Below the pieces are notes generated by a model that did not search any database, was not told where the DNA came from, and saw only the letters and a program-made list of their open reading frames with translations. A program made the translations under genes and the position numbers. From Lachnospiraceae bacterium (lineage in GTDB: Bacteria; Bacillota; Clostridia; Lachnospirales; Lachnospiraceae), in contig JAEEIN010000176.1 of assembly GCA_016281385.1 (NCBI GenBank), positions 1 through 43,141 of the forward strand: a stretch of DNA of 43,141 bases, read 5' to 3'. Below, piece after piece: positions 17,710 through 26,411 of this stretch (its first letter is position 1; the number at the start of each line of letters is the position of its first letter).

Positions 17710-18648
17710 TCAGGTTCCTACTCTTCTTAACAGACTCTGGATTGCTTTATTACACAAGATCATCATCAGGAACAATATGGTTGCTATCGCACACGCATAT
17801 CCCATTTCAAATCTTGAGAAACCGTAGTCAAACAGGTGTGTTACGATGGTACGTGCTGCGTAGTCCGTTGAAGGATATCCGCAAAGGGCCATTGTAACGT
17901 CACATACGCTGAATGCCTGTGTGATGGACATAACCGCACCGAACATAAGCATGGGCTTCATGTTGGGCAGGGTGATGTACCAAAGTTCCTGCCATCTGTT
18001 CTTGACACCGTCCATATATCCTGCTTCGTACTGAGATCCGTCGATACCCTGAAGTCCGGCAACAAATGAAAGGAATCCGGTTCCAAGAGACATCCAGAGG
18101 ATAACCGCCATACAGATTGGAAGCATGTACTGGGGATTAACGAGCCACAGTATAGGCTTGTCTATAAGACCGGTGCTCATCAGAAAAGCGTTTGCGTATC
18201 CGTATGCATCACCTCTGAAGAATACCGAGAAGATAACGTAACAGTTACCTGCGATGGAAGGTGCGTAGAAAACAACTACGGCTACGGAACGGATCCATCT
18301 GGGGAGTTCGTTGATGAGCCATGCGAACAGGAATGACATTATGTATCCCAAAGGTCCGGTGAACAGCGCTATCATCAACGTGTTCTTAATGGAAGTAAGG
18401 AATATCTCATCCTCAAGTATCAGTGAAATGTAGTTCTGAAGGCCCAGAAATCTGGGTGCTTCAAGTATGTTGTAATAGGTGAAGCTGTACCATATGGAAG
18501 CTACAACCGGGTATACAAAAAACATACAGAACAGGATCGCATAAGGAGCCAGGAAGAGGTAGCACATCTTGCTGCGCTTCATCTTTTTGACGGCAACTTT
18601 TGCATCATGTGCCCTCATTTTGAAGTATTTTTGAAAAAACTCTCTCAT
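17710..18648 (-). CDS. Sugar ABC permease, MalF type (first transporter)
   Basis: This is a CUT1 permease of about 312 residues. I chose the ATG at 18648, which overlaps the upstream stop as ATGA and has AGGAGA nine bases before it. A longer reading from a GTG at 18684 adds twelve charged residues and has no ribosome binding site. Hydrophobic segments include MCYLFLAPYAILFCMFFVYP. The EAA-type loop reads YEAGYMDGVKNRWQELWYIT. It is coupled to the 993-residue binding protein gene upstream. Confidence 0.93.
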   Translation of the reverse strand: MREFFQKYFKMRAHDAKVAVKKMKRSKMCYLFLAPYAILFCMFFVYPVVASIWYSFTYYNILEAPRFLGLQNYISLILEDEIFLTSIKNTLMIALFTGPLGYIMSFLFAWLINELPRWIRSVAVVVFYAPSIAGNCYVIFSVFFRGDAYGYANAFLMSTGLIDKPILWLVNPQYMLPICMAVILWMSLGTGFLSFVAGLQGIDGSQYEAGYMDGVKNRWQELWYITLPNMKPMLMFGAVMSITQAFSVCDVTMALCGYPSTDYAARTIVTHLFDYGFSRFEMGYACAIATILFLMMILCNKAIQSLLRRVGT

Positions 18649-21626
18649 TCGTCCATCTCTCCTATCGGCTTCTCTTCGGTCCACATGCCGAACTCTTTAC
18701 GCTTACGCATAATCTCGTCGTCGATCTTGACCGAGTAATCGATAATGGTCTCACGGGTATCATCCTTGTCGTTGATAACCTTACGAAGTGCGTTGGTTAT
18801 ATGACGTCCGGTGTAATATCCGCCGGGAACCTCACGGATACCCACTGTCCAATCCCACTGCTCATTGAGGATCTGGATATCGTGATAGCTCCATGATAAC
18901 TGTGAAAATGCATCTCTGTTGGAGGTTGCATAACGTGCGGAGGATCCGAGCAATGCTTCGATCTCTCGACCGAAACGAACCTGTGTATCGGGATCTGCCC
19001 ACCACTTCATGAACTCCCAGGATTCATTCTTCTTTCCGTCGTGGCAATCGATCATCATCGTCGCTGTACCTGCAACGAAGTCTGAACGATCGATATAAGT
19101 ACTTCCGTCTTCAAGTGTGTATTCCGTACCGGGGATAAGGGTGAAGTCCCAAAGTCCTCTGATTTCGGGTGCGGAAACCATCAATGTGTTGTATGTCTGA
19201 TACGAAGCGATACCGATGGGCATTTCTCCCGAACGGAAACGGCTTACAAAGTCGTAAATTGCGGGGAGACCGTAATCGTTGAAGTATCTCTCGTAATCAT
19301 CGAAAGCCTTGATGCCGGCTTCATCATCAACTGTTGTATATGTACCTGCCTCGTTGTACATGTCACCGCCGTTCTGATACAGAAGCGAGAAGTACATCGA
19401 CAGGTCGGGGTTGTTACTCATAACCGATGTGGAAGCTGCGGTTGTTGAGCTTGAACCTGATGCGGAAGGAATACCCACCGACAGGTTGTTACCCTGAATC
19501 GTAGGTAACATTTCAATAAGTTCCTGCCATGTATTGGGAGGTGTAAGTCCCAGTTCCTCAAGAACGTCCTTACGATAGAACATTACATTGAAGGTCTGTG
19601 TCTCGGGAACACCGTAGATAGCTCCGTCAAGTCTGAACTGCTCGTAGGAACTTTCCTGATAATGGGAAAGGACCTCTTCCCAGCCTTCAAACTGTGTGAT
19701 GTCCACCGAAGCACCACGGAGCGCAAAGTCTACGGGAAGGTTGGAGCCTACGGTAAGAACCACGTTAGGTCCGCGTCCCGCCATAACCGCACTTAAGAGT
19801 GCGCCCTGGTCAACAATCTCTACGTTGACGGGAACTCCGGTATTGGGTGTAAACGAATCGTCGATCATGGACTTAAGGATGGTTCCCTGATCACGACCGG
19901 TAAGTACCCAAACCTTGATGACCTTTGTATCCTTTGCCTTTTCATCATATACATCTCCGACGGAGTTGTAATCTACATAGAAGGATGCGGCAAAGGATTT
20001 GATCTCGTGCCATGCCTTGGTGAAGAAGTTAGCCTTCTCCTTCTTGGGCTGGACATTCGTTCCGGAAATTGCGATATAGTCAATATCCAGACGAGAGAGG
20101 CTTAAGTTAAGCTGCGCCGTACCGAGCGCAGTAACGTTATCCTTAAAGGTCGTAAACTCAAGTGTGATCTTCTGAGGTTTTCTGCAGAATCTTTCAAGCT
20201 GTTGGGCAACCGTCTGAGCGGATGCGATCTGATCTGCTTTCTGTCCCGAATAAGCAACCATGTCATCAACCGTCTTGAAGAGTCTCATCGACTCAAGCTT
20301 CATGGCCTCCATGATCTCGGGATAGTTTATGTTGATCTTGTAATCTCTGTACTGATCGGGATTTGCTCCGGTATAAACAAGGAGCTTTCTGTATACGTTA
20401 TTAAGTCTGAAGGTGGAATTTTCAAGTTCCTCAAGGATCGCACCGAGACCGCCGAGGGTTGCCTCAAGTCTGATGGTGTGCTTGCCCTTTGTGAGGTAAA
20501 AGTTGTAAGGGATTCCATCTTCGTCCGCAAGGTCCTTGCATTCCCAGTCATTCTTATATGCGAATGAAACTTCGTTAAGTTCCTCAAAAGGAACCTCACC
20601 GTCAATGTATACTCGTCTGTTGGAAACGTTTCCTCTGGAGTAGTTCTGACGTGCTTTAAGCATAATGTTGTAGTAACCGTCCGCAGGAACTTCAAATTCC
20701 CACTCGATCCACTGACCGTTGTCTCTCCAGGTTTCGCCGCCGACATAGTTCAAAACCGTGTATGTAACGGAATTGGGCTGTGTGGTGGGTGAAGATCTGT
20801 CGAACTTTGCATAAAGGGAAGATTCGGAACGGATCGTGGAATCCTCGCCCTGAACTATCTCTAAGAAATCTCCTGCAGCTCCTCCGGTGGATTTGCCGGA
20901 GTTTGCAGTGGTGTACTCTTCATATGTAGGTTCAACGCAGACAGCCGCAACGCTTACCTTCTTTAAATACATAGGCTCGTTCTGGCTTTCAAATGTAAGC
21001 TCATTCTCACCCTTTTCAAAGTAGAACTTAAGGGGCTCGATGACATAACCCATATCGTCTCTTAAATAAGCGGACTGCCAGTCGAATACTTCAACCTGAG
21101 TGGGACGGATCTCGTTGCCCTGGTTGTCGATCTTCTTGGGGCCGCCGTCTGTCCATATTCTTGAAAATGTGATATTACGTGCTATCTCATAGGGGCATTC
21201 GCCATTGATATAAACTCCCCTTTCAGCCTGAACGCCGCGTGACTTGGGGATGAGGTACTCAATGTAGATATTGTAGAAACCGTCTTCCGGTATATTGACT
21301 TTCCATGTAACCTTTGCTTCGTTGTCGGTGAAAAGCGCTTTGTCAATTCCTTCAACATTGCTCTCCACGGTTACGTTGCCTTCGGATGTATAATTAAAGA
21401 GATCGACATCAACGGTCTGTGTCGAGTCCTTCGCATCTGCATGCGCATTCATATATCCGGAGTAAGTGCCGGTACGCTCCATTCCGGCCACTTCCTTTGT
21501 AAGGTCCTGACCTGCATACTTGTCACTGAAATCATCAACTTTCCTTAACGACAAAAGAACACATAACACAACAAATGCTGCGATTACCGCTAATGTGATG
21601 ACAACCTTTTTGGCATTCTTACTCAT
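18645..21626 (-). CDS. Giant anchored solute-binding protein with two N-terminal jelly-roll-like modules
   Basis: This is a 993-residue protein if started at the ATG at 21626, which has GGAGGA just before it; a start at 21653 has no such site. One hydrophobic segment (about residues 8-27) without a lipobox Cys suggests an uncleaved anchor. Two homologous beta modules follow, near residues 75-235 and 260-425. They share the pattern W-x-V-x-x-P-x-D-G-x-Y-N-I, then SRG, then R-x-VYI-x-GE-x-P. A helical linker (about 430-555) leads to a family 1 sugar-binding domain (about 565-993, with VMFYRKDVLEELGLTPPNTW). Ordinary binding proteins have only the last part. The modules probably bind polysaccharide or oligosaccharide ends at the cell surface; that is inference. 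Confidence 0.9.
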   Translation of the reverse strand: MSKNAKKVVITLAVIAAFVVLCVLLSLRKVDDFSDKYAGQDLTKEVAGMERTGTYSGYMNAHADAKDSTQTVDVDLFNYTSEGNVTVESNVEGIDKALFTDNEAKVTWKVNIPEDGFYNIYIEYLIPKSRGVQAERGVYINGECPYEIARNITFSRIWTDGGPKKIDNQGNEIRPTQVEVFDWQSAYLRDDMGYVIEPLKFYFEKGENELTFESQNEPMYLKKVSVAAVCVEPTYEEYTTANSGKSTGGAAGDFLEIVQGEDSTIRSESSLYAKFDRSSPTTQPNSVTYTVLNYVGGETWRDNGQWIEWEFEVPADGYYNIMLKARQNYSRGNVSNRRVYIDGEVPFEELNEVSFAYKNDWECKDLADEDGIPYNFYLTKGKHTIRLEATLGGLGAILEELENSTFRLNNVYRKLLVYTGANPDQYRDYKININYPEIMEAMKLESMRLFKTVDDMVAYSGQKADQIASAQTVAQQLERFCRKPQKITLEFTTFKDNVTALGTAQLNLSLSRLDIDYIAISGTNVQPKKEKANFFTKAWHEIKSFAASFYVDYNSVGDVYDEKAKDTKVIKVWVLTGRDQGTILKSMIDDSFTPNTGVPVNVEIVDQGALLSAVMAGRGPNVVLTVGSNLPVDFALRGASVDITQFEGWEEVLSHYQESSYEQFRLDGAIYGVPETQTFNVMFYRKDVLEELGLTPPNTWQELIEMLPTIQGNNLSVGIPSASGSSSTTAASTSVMSNNPDLSMYFSLLYQNGGDMYNEAGTYTTVDDEAGIKAFDDYERYFNDYGLPAIYDFVSRFRSGEMPIGIASYQTYNTLMVSAPEIRGLWDFTLIPGTEYTLEDGSTYIDRSDFVAGTATMMIDCHDGKKNESWEFMKWWADPDTQVRFGREIEALLGSSARYATSNRDAFSQLSWSYHDIQILNEQWDWTVGIREVPGGYYTGRHITNALRKVINDKDDTRETIIDYSVKIDDEIMRKRKEFGMWTEEKPIGEMDE

Positions 21627-21974
21627 AACTTCCTCCATAAAAAACGACCGCATAACTATGCAATCTGTTGCTTATACACCATATACTATATTTTAGGTTT
21701 CAGCATGTCTTATTAAATAATGCTTTTTTTTGGTCATCGTTTGCGCAAAATTTACAACATAAAAAGTCAAAAAATGATAAACGTGCACATTTTTTCCGTC
21801 ACTTTGCCATCAAAAAACAGGTTTTTACAATAAAAAAACGAATAAGTGCACAAAAACATTGCCCTGTTTTATTGCAATTTTACAATTTCGGCTTTATTAT
21901 TAATGTATAGATTTGCACATCGTCCCGGTATATTTCGGACGTATTGCTCAAATATTGTGAAAACGGTGAAATGA
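21627..21974 (+). promoter_or_regulatory. Divergent regulatory region between the transport block and araC-type gene
   Basis: This is a 348-bp AT-rich gap with promoters expected on both strands. Toward the transport block, TATAGT (21690-21685, minus strand) can serve as a -10, but no good -35 lies 17 bases away, as is common for activator-dependent promoters. TGCACA occurs three times (starts 21784, 21847 and 21914, spaced 63 and 67 bases). TTTACAA occurs three times, near 21750, 21824 and 21881. TTTGCGCAAA at about 21740-21749 is a perfect palindrome. CGTCC and GGACG (21921-21941) form a short inverted repeat before the AraC gene. These are candidate operator sites only. Confidence 0.5.
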
Positions 21975-22928
21975 ATGCCTTCCTATAATAATAGCAATCA
22001 AAACAATTACGATAATTTCAATTCCGTCAACTCGGATTACGGAGACCGTTATGTCGAGGACAATCAGGAGGAACGTGTAAAGTTCCTTCCCAACTCTCTC
22101 CACCGTATCTGGTTAAACAATATTCCCGTCGGTTTTAAATCCCATTGGCACTCAGCCATTGAGATCATAGTCCCCATGGAGAACTGGTATAAAGCTCTTA
22201 TCAACGATGAAGAGTTTCTGATCAATCCCGGGGATATCTTCATAATCCCTCCCGGAGAGGTTCACGAACTGACCGCCCCGGAATCGGGAAAGCGTTTCAT
22301 CTTCCTTATGGACATTTCCATCATAAGCAGGATCCGCGGATTTGCGGGTATTCAGTCCTTACTGACCCACCCTCTTCATATAACGAAGGAATCCTATCCT
22401 CTTGTTTATGACGATCTTTATCAGATGCTTGTACAGATCAGAAACGAGTACTTCGAAAACAGCGAATATTCCGATCTTGTGATCCAGGCCAGACTGATCG
22501 ACCTTTTCGTAAGGCTTGCCGAGAATCACATCCATTCCGATGAGCTCTTCCCCGACGTCAAGCCCTACAAGCAAAAAGAATATGTTCAGAAATTCAACCA
22601 GACTCTTGAATACATCGATTCCCACTATACGGAGGATATCAGCCTCGGCACCATCGCAAGTCACGCAGGCTTCTCCAAGTACCATTTTTCAAGACTGTTC
22701 AAGATCTATACGGATTATACGTTCTGCGATTATCTCTGCTACAGACGTATAAAGGCTGCCGAAGAACTGCTGGCGATCCCGGATTACTCCATAACGGACG
22801 TTGCGATGCAGGCGGGTTTCTCAAGCATCTCGACTTTCAACCGATTATTCAAGCAGCATAAGGGATGCACTCCCAGCCAGTACCGTTCCAAGCATACCGT
22901 GGGCGGCGGCTACAAAAATTATCATTGA
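21975..22928 (+). CDS. AraC-family transcriptional regulator with cupin sensor domain
   Basis: This 317-residue regulator is the only plus-strand gene in the window. The first 30 residues are Asn/Asp-rich and look disordered. A cupin-like sensor domain spans about residues 40-190 (HWHSAIEIIVPMENW, INPGDIFIIPPGEVHEL). The C-terminal double helix-turn-helix includes ISLGTIASHAGFSKYHFSRL and ITDVAMQAGFSSISTFNRLF, typical AraC/XylS signatures. The ATG at 21975 is the only reasonable start because a stop lies directly upstream in frame; the ribosome binding site (GGTGAA) is weak. Its divergent position makes it the likely sugar-responsive regulator of the nine-gene transport block, and perhaps of the nearby xylan enzymes. 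Confidence 0.93.
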   Translation: MPSYNNSNQNNYDNFNSVNSDYGDRYVEDNQEERVKFLPNSLHRIWLNNIPVGFKSHWHSAIEIIVPMENWYKALINDEEFLINPGDIFIIPPGEVHELTAPESGKRFIFLMDISIISRIRGFAGIQSLLTHPLHITKESYPLVYDDLYQMLVQIRNEYFENSEYSDLVIQARLIDLFVRLAENHIHSDELFPDVKPYKQKEYVQKFNQTLEYIDSHYTEDISLGTIASHAGFSKYHFSRLFKIYTDYTFCDYLCYRRIKAAEELLAIPDYSITDVAMQAGFSSISTFNRLFKQHKGCTPSQYRSKHTVGGGYKNYH

Positions 22929-22939
22929 TACGCAAAAAG

Positions 22940-22971
22940 AAAGAGTTTCGCAGGAATTGCGAAACTCTTTT
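22940..22971 (+). terminator. Bidirectional terminator between convergent genes
   Basis: A 12-bp perfect stem pairs AAAGAGTTTCGC (22940-22951) with GCGAAACTCTTT (22959-22970), or 13 bp if the closing A-T pair is counted. T-runs lie on both strands: TTTTTT on plus and CTTTTTG on minus. It ends the AraC gene (stop at 22928) and the convergent GH43 gene (stop at 22975). Confidence 0.9.
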
Positions 22972-22974
22972 TTA

Positions 22975-24522
22975 TCATTCATATCTGTATTTAAAGTCGG
23001 TGAATAACGCTTCGCCCCCCACTTCTTTCGTTGAGAACATGAACAATCCGAATCTGCAGCCGGTAAAGTGATCGAGTCTGAAGCAAAGCTTATGGGAGGT
23101 TCCGACCTTCACCATTCTGCCCTCTTTCTGGTAGAAGAAATCCAGTTTGTCAGCCATATTGTCAAATGAAGGCTTTAAACAAAGTGTCACAACAGGTCCC
23201 GAAAGCCTTATCTTGTCAAGTACCGTTCCGGGCATATAATCCTTTGATCTCGAAGCACTTAAAGACTTATCTTCCGTCACATGCACAACCTTGAGCAGAT
23301 AATAAACACCCGCCGTCATTGTGATACCGAGATACCCGTAATCACCCTGCAGTGCACAGATTCCCGCAACGTCGCCTTCCTTGATCTTCGAAGCATCCAC
23401 CGTGATCTCGGCTTCGCATCTTGGATACATCATCCTCTGCGTAAGCGTGTTAACGGCATAGGTAAGATTTGTGCAGATCTTTCCGGACTTGATCACCAGA
23501 CCGCCTTCGGGACGTATCTCCCAAAGATCATCGTTGGGGCAATGGTTCCACTGCCACTGAAGCTTAAGTGCCGGATGTCTGGTCTCATTACTTCCTTCAA
23601 AGGAATCGGATGTATAAAGCGGCTCATACCTGTAATACGGACGGCTGCTTGATATCTCAAAGCGCTTCGGAACCTTTCCGTTTGATCCGAATACGGGAAA
23701 ATCATTCTCCCACTTGACCGGAACAAGAACAGGAATACGTCCGACCGCTCCGCTGTCTCTGAAAAGGATCGCAAACCATCTTCCGTTTGGTGTATCAACG
23801 ATACCGCCCTGGGCAACTCCCTGGGAAAAGAATCCTCCGGAATCACACAGAACATCTCCCCCCTTAAACTCTCCTTCAAGGGAATCTGCCATAAAGCAGC
23901 TTTCCGTTCTCATGCTGCCTGCGGGCCAGTGTATAAAGAACACGTAGTACTTACCGTTTATCTTGTATATATGTGAACCTTCATATCCCAGCCATCCCGG
24001 GAAATCATCGGGTTCTCTGACGATGATGCGGTCAAGTCCACCTTCTTTCGGTCCCGAAAGATCTGCCTTAAGCTCAGTAAGATGTATCTCACGATTCCCG
24101 TAAACTATGTATACCCTTTCGTCATCGTCAAAAAGAAGCGAACAGTCGTGATAATACCCTTCTATCACATGCTTCTCCCAGGGTCCCTCGGGATCCGTTG
24201 CGGTAAAGAGATAAGTAGTTTCCGTGCCGTGGCTTACAAAGACTACATAAAAGGTTCCATCCTTGTATCTTAAACACGGTGCCCACATTCCGCATCCGTA
24301 ATTGGTCTGCTCTCTTTCGAGCCTTTCCTCGGGTGTTTCATCAAGTTTGTCAAATATATAAGAGATCAACTCCCAGTTTCTAAGGTCGTAGGATCTTAAA
24401 ACCGCTCCTCCCGGCATAAAATGCATGGTGGTACTTACCATATAGTAGGTATCACCGACCCTTATGACATCCGGGTCCGGATAATCCGTTTTCAATATTG
24501 GATTAATCTCTGACTCAGTCAT
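22975..24522 (-). CDS. GH43 beta-xylosidase/arabinofuranosidase with C-terminal beta-sandwich
   Basis: This 515-residue glycosidase removes xylose or arabinose from xylan-derived oligosaccharides. The GH43 propeller opens with NPILKTDYPDPDV. The expected base is Asp16, the modulating Asp is Asp126 (HDCSLL), and the acid is Glu181 (YEGSHIY), at family spacing. Residues from about 310 form the concanavalin-like C-terminal domain found in xylosidases (LQWQWNHCPNDDLWEI). No signal peptide is present, so it acts in the cytoplasm. The overall pattern resembles subfamily 12 enzymes, where arabinofuranosidases and xylosidases both occur, so the exact specificity is open. It lies 26 bp after the SGNH gene, probably in one transcript. 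The ATG has a GGAG site. Confidence 0.92.
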   Translation of the reverse strand: MTESEINPILKTDYPDPDVIRVGDTYYMVSTTMHFMPGGAVLRSYDLRNWELISYIFDKLDETPEERLEREQTNYGCGMWAPCLRYKDGTFYVVFVSHGTETTYLFTATDPEGPWEKHVIEGYYHDCSLLFDDDERVYIVYGNREIHLTELKADLSGPKEGGLDRIIVREPDDFPGWLGYEGSHIYKINGKYYVFFIHWPAGSMRTESCFMADSLEGEFKGGDVLCDSGGFFSQGVAQGGIVDTPNGRWFAILFRDSGAVGRIPVLVPVKWENDFPVFGSNGKVPKRFEISSSRPYYRYEPLYTSDSFEGSNETRHPALKLQWQWNHCPNDDLWEIRPEGGLVIKSGKICTNLTYAVNTLTQRMMYPRCEAEITVDASKIKEGDVAGICALQGDYGYLGITMTAGVYYLLKVVHVTEDKSLSASRSKDYMPGTVLDKIRLSGPVVTLCLKPSFDNMADKLDFFYQKEGRMVKVGTSHKLCFRLDHFTGCRFGLFMFSTKEVGGEALFTDFKYRYE

Positions 24523-24548
24523 CTTTATATCTCCATTCTCTGTCAGTA

Positions 24549-26258
24549 TCAGTCAACTACTCCGAAGCCAAGGATCGTAAACTCCTTATCCATGTCTTCA
24601 TCCCTCATTTTTACAACTATGTGATGCTTCTCCCTCTTTTCGTTCTCGATAACGATCAGGGGATTACAATGTGTCCATCCGATGATATGGGGATCTATCG
24701 TAAGCTTAAGCTCTCCGTCCGCATAAACCTCCGCCGTTCCTACCTGAGGTGATGCGGAATCCTGATAAACGATCAGGAGCTTTGAGCACTCTATGTCCAT
24801 CTCGAAAGGCTTGTCTCCGCCCTTATGCATCCAGTTATCCGGGAATACGGCAGAACCCGTAAGATCCATATTTCTTTCGACTCTCTGGATCTCCTCATCG
24901 ATATCTTTGAAATCTCCACAATCTATAACGGCATTTGCCGCATTCTCTTTGCGGTCGATGCGATATACCTTTTCAAACTCTCCGCCAATGGGGGCCTTTA
25001 TGGCTTCAAGACTGTCTATGGGATCATCGCAGGGGTTTGTATCCGCAAGCTTAATGACCTCAAGAAGATTATCCGCCATGATGCGGTGTCCGGTGTTTGT
25101 AGGGTGATACTGATCATAGAAGAATCTGTTCTTTGATACCACCCTTCCCTCATCGGGCTTTTTATAAAACTGTTCCGTGACACTGTTCTTCGTACTTACC
25201 ATGGGAAGGTCGTAAGCCTCACCTACGGGTATAAGACGTTCCTGAAGATTATAATCATCCTGGAATACAGCAAAGATCAAAAGCACCGCAGGTGCATTGG
25301 GTGAGTTGTAGATCTTTCTTACCAGTGAGTCGTAGCATCTTCCGTTGGTTTCGTCTCCCGCATCGTTCACGGCAAACTCCACAATAACAACATCGGGTGT
25401 TATTTTACCGTTTGAAAGAACATCACGGTCATATCTGATCATTCCAAGCTCCGAAGGGGTTCCTCCGACTCCGGCCTTAACGTATTTTACATTGTCATCG
25501 TAGCCGCGGCCTGTGATATCACAGAAGCCTTCGAAGGTCTTTCTTGCATAACAGTTGATATTTATAGGTATTGCGCCGGCGCCCTGTGTGATGGAACCGC
25601 CTATAAACGCTATTGTGACCTCTTTTCCTTCCCTTGCCTTTGCAAGAGCCTTTTTGAGACGTGCATTATTTCCTTTATTTATCACGGAACGTGCAATCAT
25701 TCCTGCATATGCCTCGGATCCGAAGTCAACAGGTGCTTCTTCTTCAGGAACAGGGGCCGTAAAGCCCTCACGAAGATAGAATTTAACGGATACCGTTGCA
25801 AGAGTGCCGGCCTTATCAAATTCAAACCTTATCTGACCGGGTTCCTTGTCATCATCGGACCATTCAACATCATCAAGATTCAAAAGAGCCTCGGAACCGT
25901 CCCCCCTGACCTTTAATCTGAGAGTAGTACCGCTTCCGTAGGTATCCTTATGTCCGTACATCTGGAAACAGAAATCAACGGTGGAGGTATAATCTTCGGT
26001 ATCAACACATACACCGATCTGATGGACCAGTTTTTTGAAGCCTTCGGTGGTCTTTAAAAGATCAAGTTCCTCCGTATCTTCTATATTACCCACAAGCTTT
26101 GCGCTGCTTATAAGACGGCCGTCATTTTCATAAATGAACTGAATGCCGCGCCCATCGGGCATGGGTGAACCCGCTACCTCTTTATCTCGCATGATATAAA
26201 AGGCCTGAGACTTCTTTACCGGATCTTTCGGTGCCTTGGGTGATGAAAATTCGCTCAT
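24549..26258 (-). CDS. SGNH/GDSL hydrolase, probable carbohydrate deacetylase
   Basis: This 569-residue cytoplasmic protein has three parts. An N-terminal beta domain spans about residues 1-175. An SGNH hydrolase domain (about 213-405) shows Ser222 in IGGSITQG, the block-III Asn298 in FAVND, and the Asp382/His385 pair in YDQYHPTNTGH. A C-terminal beta domain spans about 420-569. Enzymes of this kind release acetyl groups from xylan or mannan oligosaccharides. The neighbouring GH43 and GH8 genes favour acetylated xylan, but the exact esterase family was not determined. The start has AAAGGG before ATG. It is the first gene after a terminator, so it probably has its own promoter. Confidence 0.9.
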   Translation of the reverse strand: MSEFSSPKAPKDPVKKSQAFYIMRDKEVAGSPMPDGRGIQFIYENDGRLISSAKLVGNIEDTEELDLLKTTEGFKKLVHQIGVCVDTEDYTSTVDFCFQMYGHKDTYGSGTTLRLKVRGDGSEALLNLDDVEWSDDDKEPGQIRFEFDKAGTLATVSVKFYLREGFTAPVPEEEAPVDFGSEAYAGMIARSVINKGNNARLKKALAKAREGKEVTIAFIGGSITQGAGAIPININCYARKTFEGFCDITGRGYDDNVKYVKAGVGGTPSELGMIRYDRDVLSNGKITPDVVIVEFAVNDAGDETNGRCYDSLVRKIYNSPNAPAVLLIFAVFQDDYNLQERLIPVGEAYDLPMVSTKNSVTEQFYKKPDEGRVVSKNRFFYDQYHPTNTGHRIMADNLLEVIKLADTNPCDDPIDSLEAIKAPIGGEFEKVYRIDRKENAANAVIDCGDFKDIDEEIQRVERNMDLTGSAVFPDNWMHKGGDKPFEMDIECSKLLIVYQDSASPQVGTAEVYADGELKLTIDPHIIGWTHCNPLIVIENEKREKHHIVVKMRDEDMDKEFTILGFGVVD

Positions 26259-26364
26259 AAGGATCCCTTTCGTAATTTTTCTTAATTCTCATTTTATATA
26301 CAATCCATCCTCAAATCTTTTTAATTGTTGCCTCATTCTTTATCAGATTGTGCTAAAGGAATCC
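26259..26364 (-). promoter_or_regulatory. Probable promoter region of the SGNH-GH43 pair
   Basis: This 106-bp AT-rich gap follows a terminator and precedes the SGNH gene, so a promoter is expected. TATAAA on the minus strand (26298-26293) is the best -10 candidate. No convincing -35 was found at normal spacing, which could mean activator dependence. The hexamer assignment is tentative. Confidence 0.3.
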
Positions 26365-26396
26365 AAACAAAAAAGACACCGGCATGTGCCGATGTC
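26365..26396 (-). terminator. Rho-independent terminator after the GH8 gene
   Basis: GACACCGGCA (26375-26384) and TGCCGATGTC (26387-26396) form a stem with one mismatch and a tiny loop. On the minus strand it is followed by TTTTTTGTTT. It lies just past the GH8 stop at 26412 and would end the transcript that runs from the motility genes through GH8. Confidence 0.85.
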
Positions 26397-26411
26397 CCGA
26401 AAATACCAGTA

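Noticed and set aside
18649-18684. GTG start at 18684 for the MalF-type permease
   Set aside because: No ribosome binding site; the ATG at 18648 has AGGAGA and an ATGA overlap with the preceding stop.
21627-21653. ATG at 21653 as the start of the large solute-binding protein
   Set aside because: No ribosome binding site; the ATG at 21626 directly follows GGAGGA.
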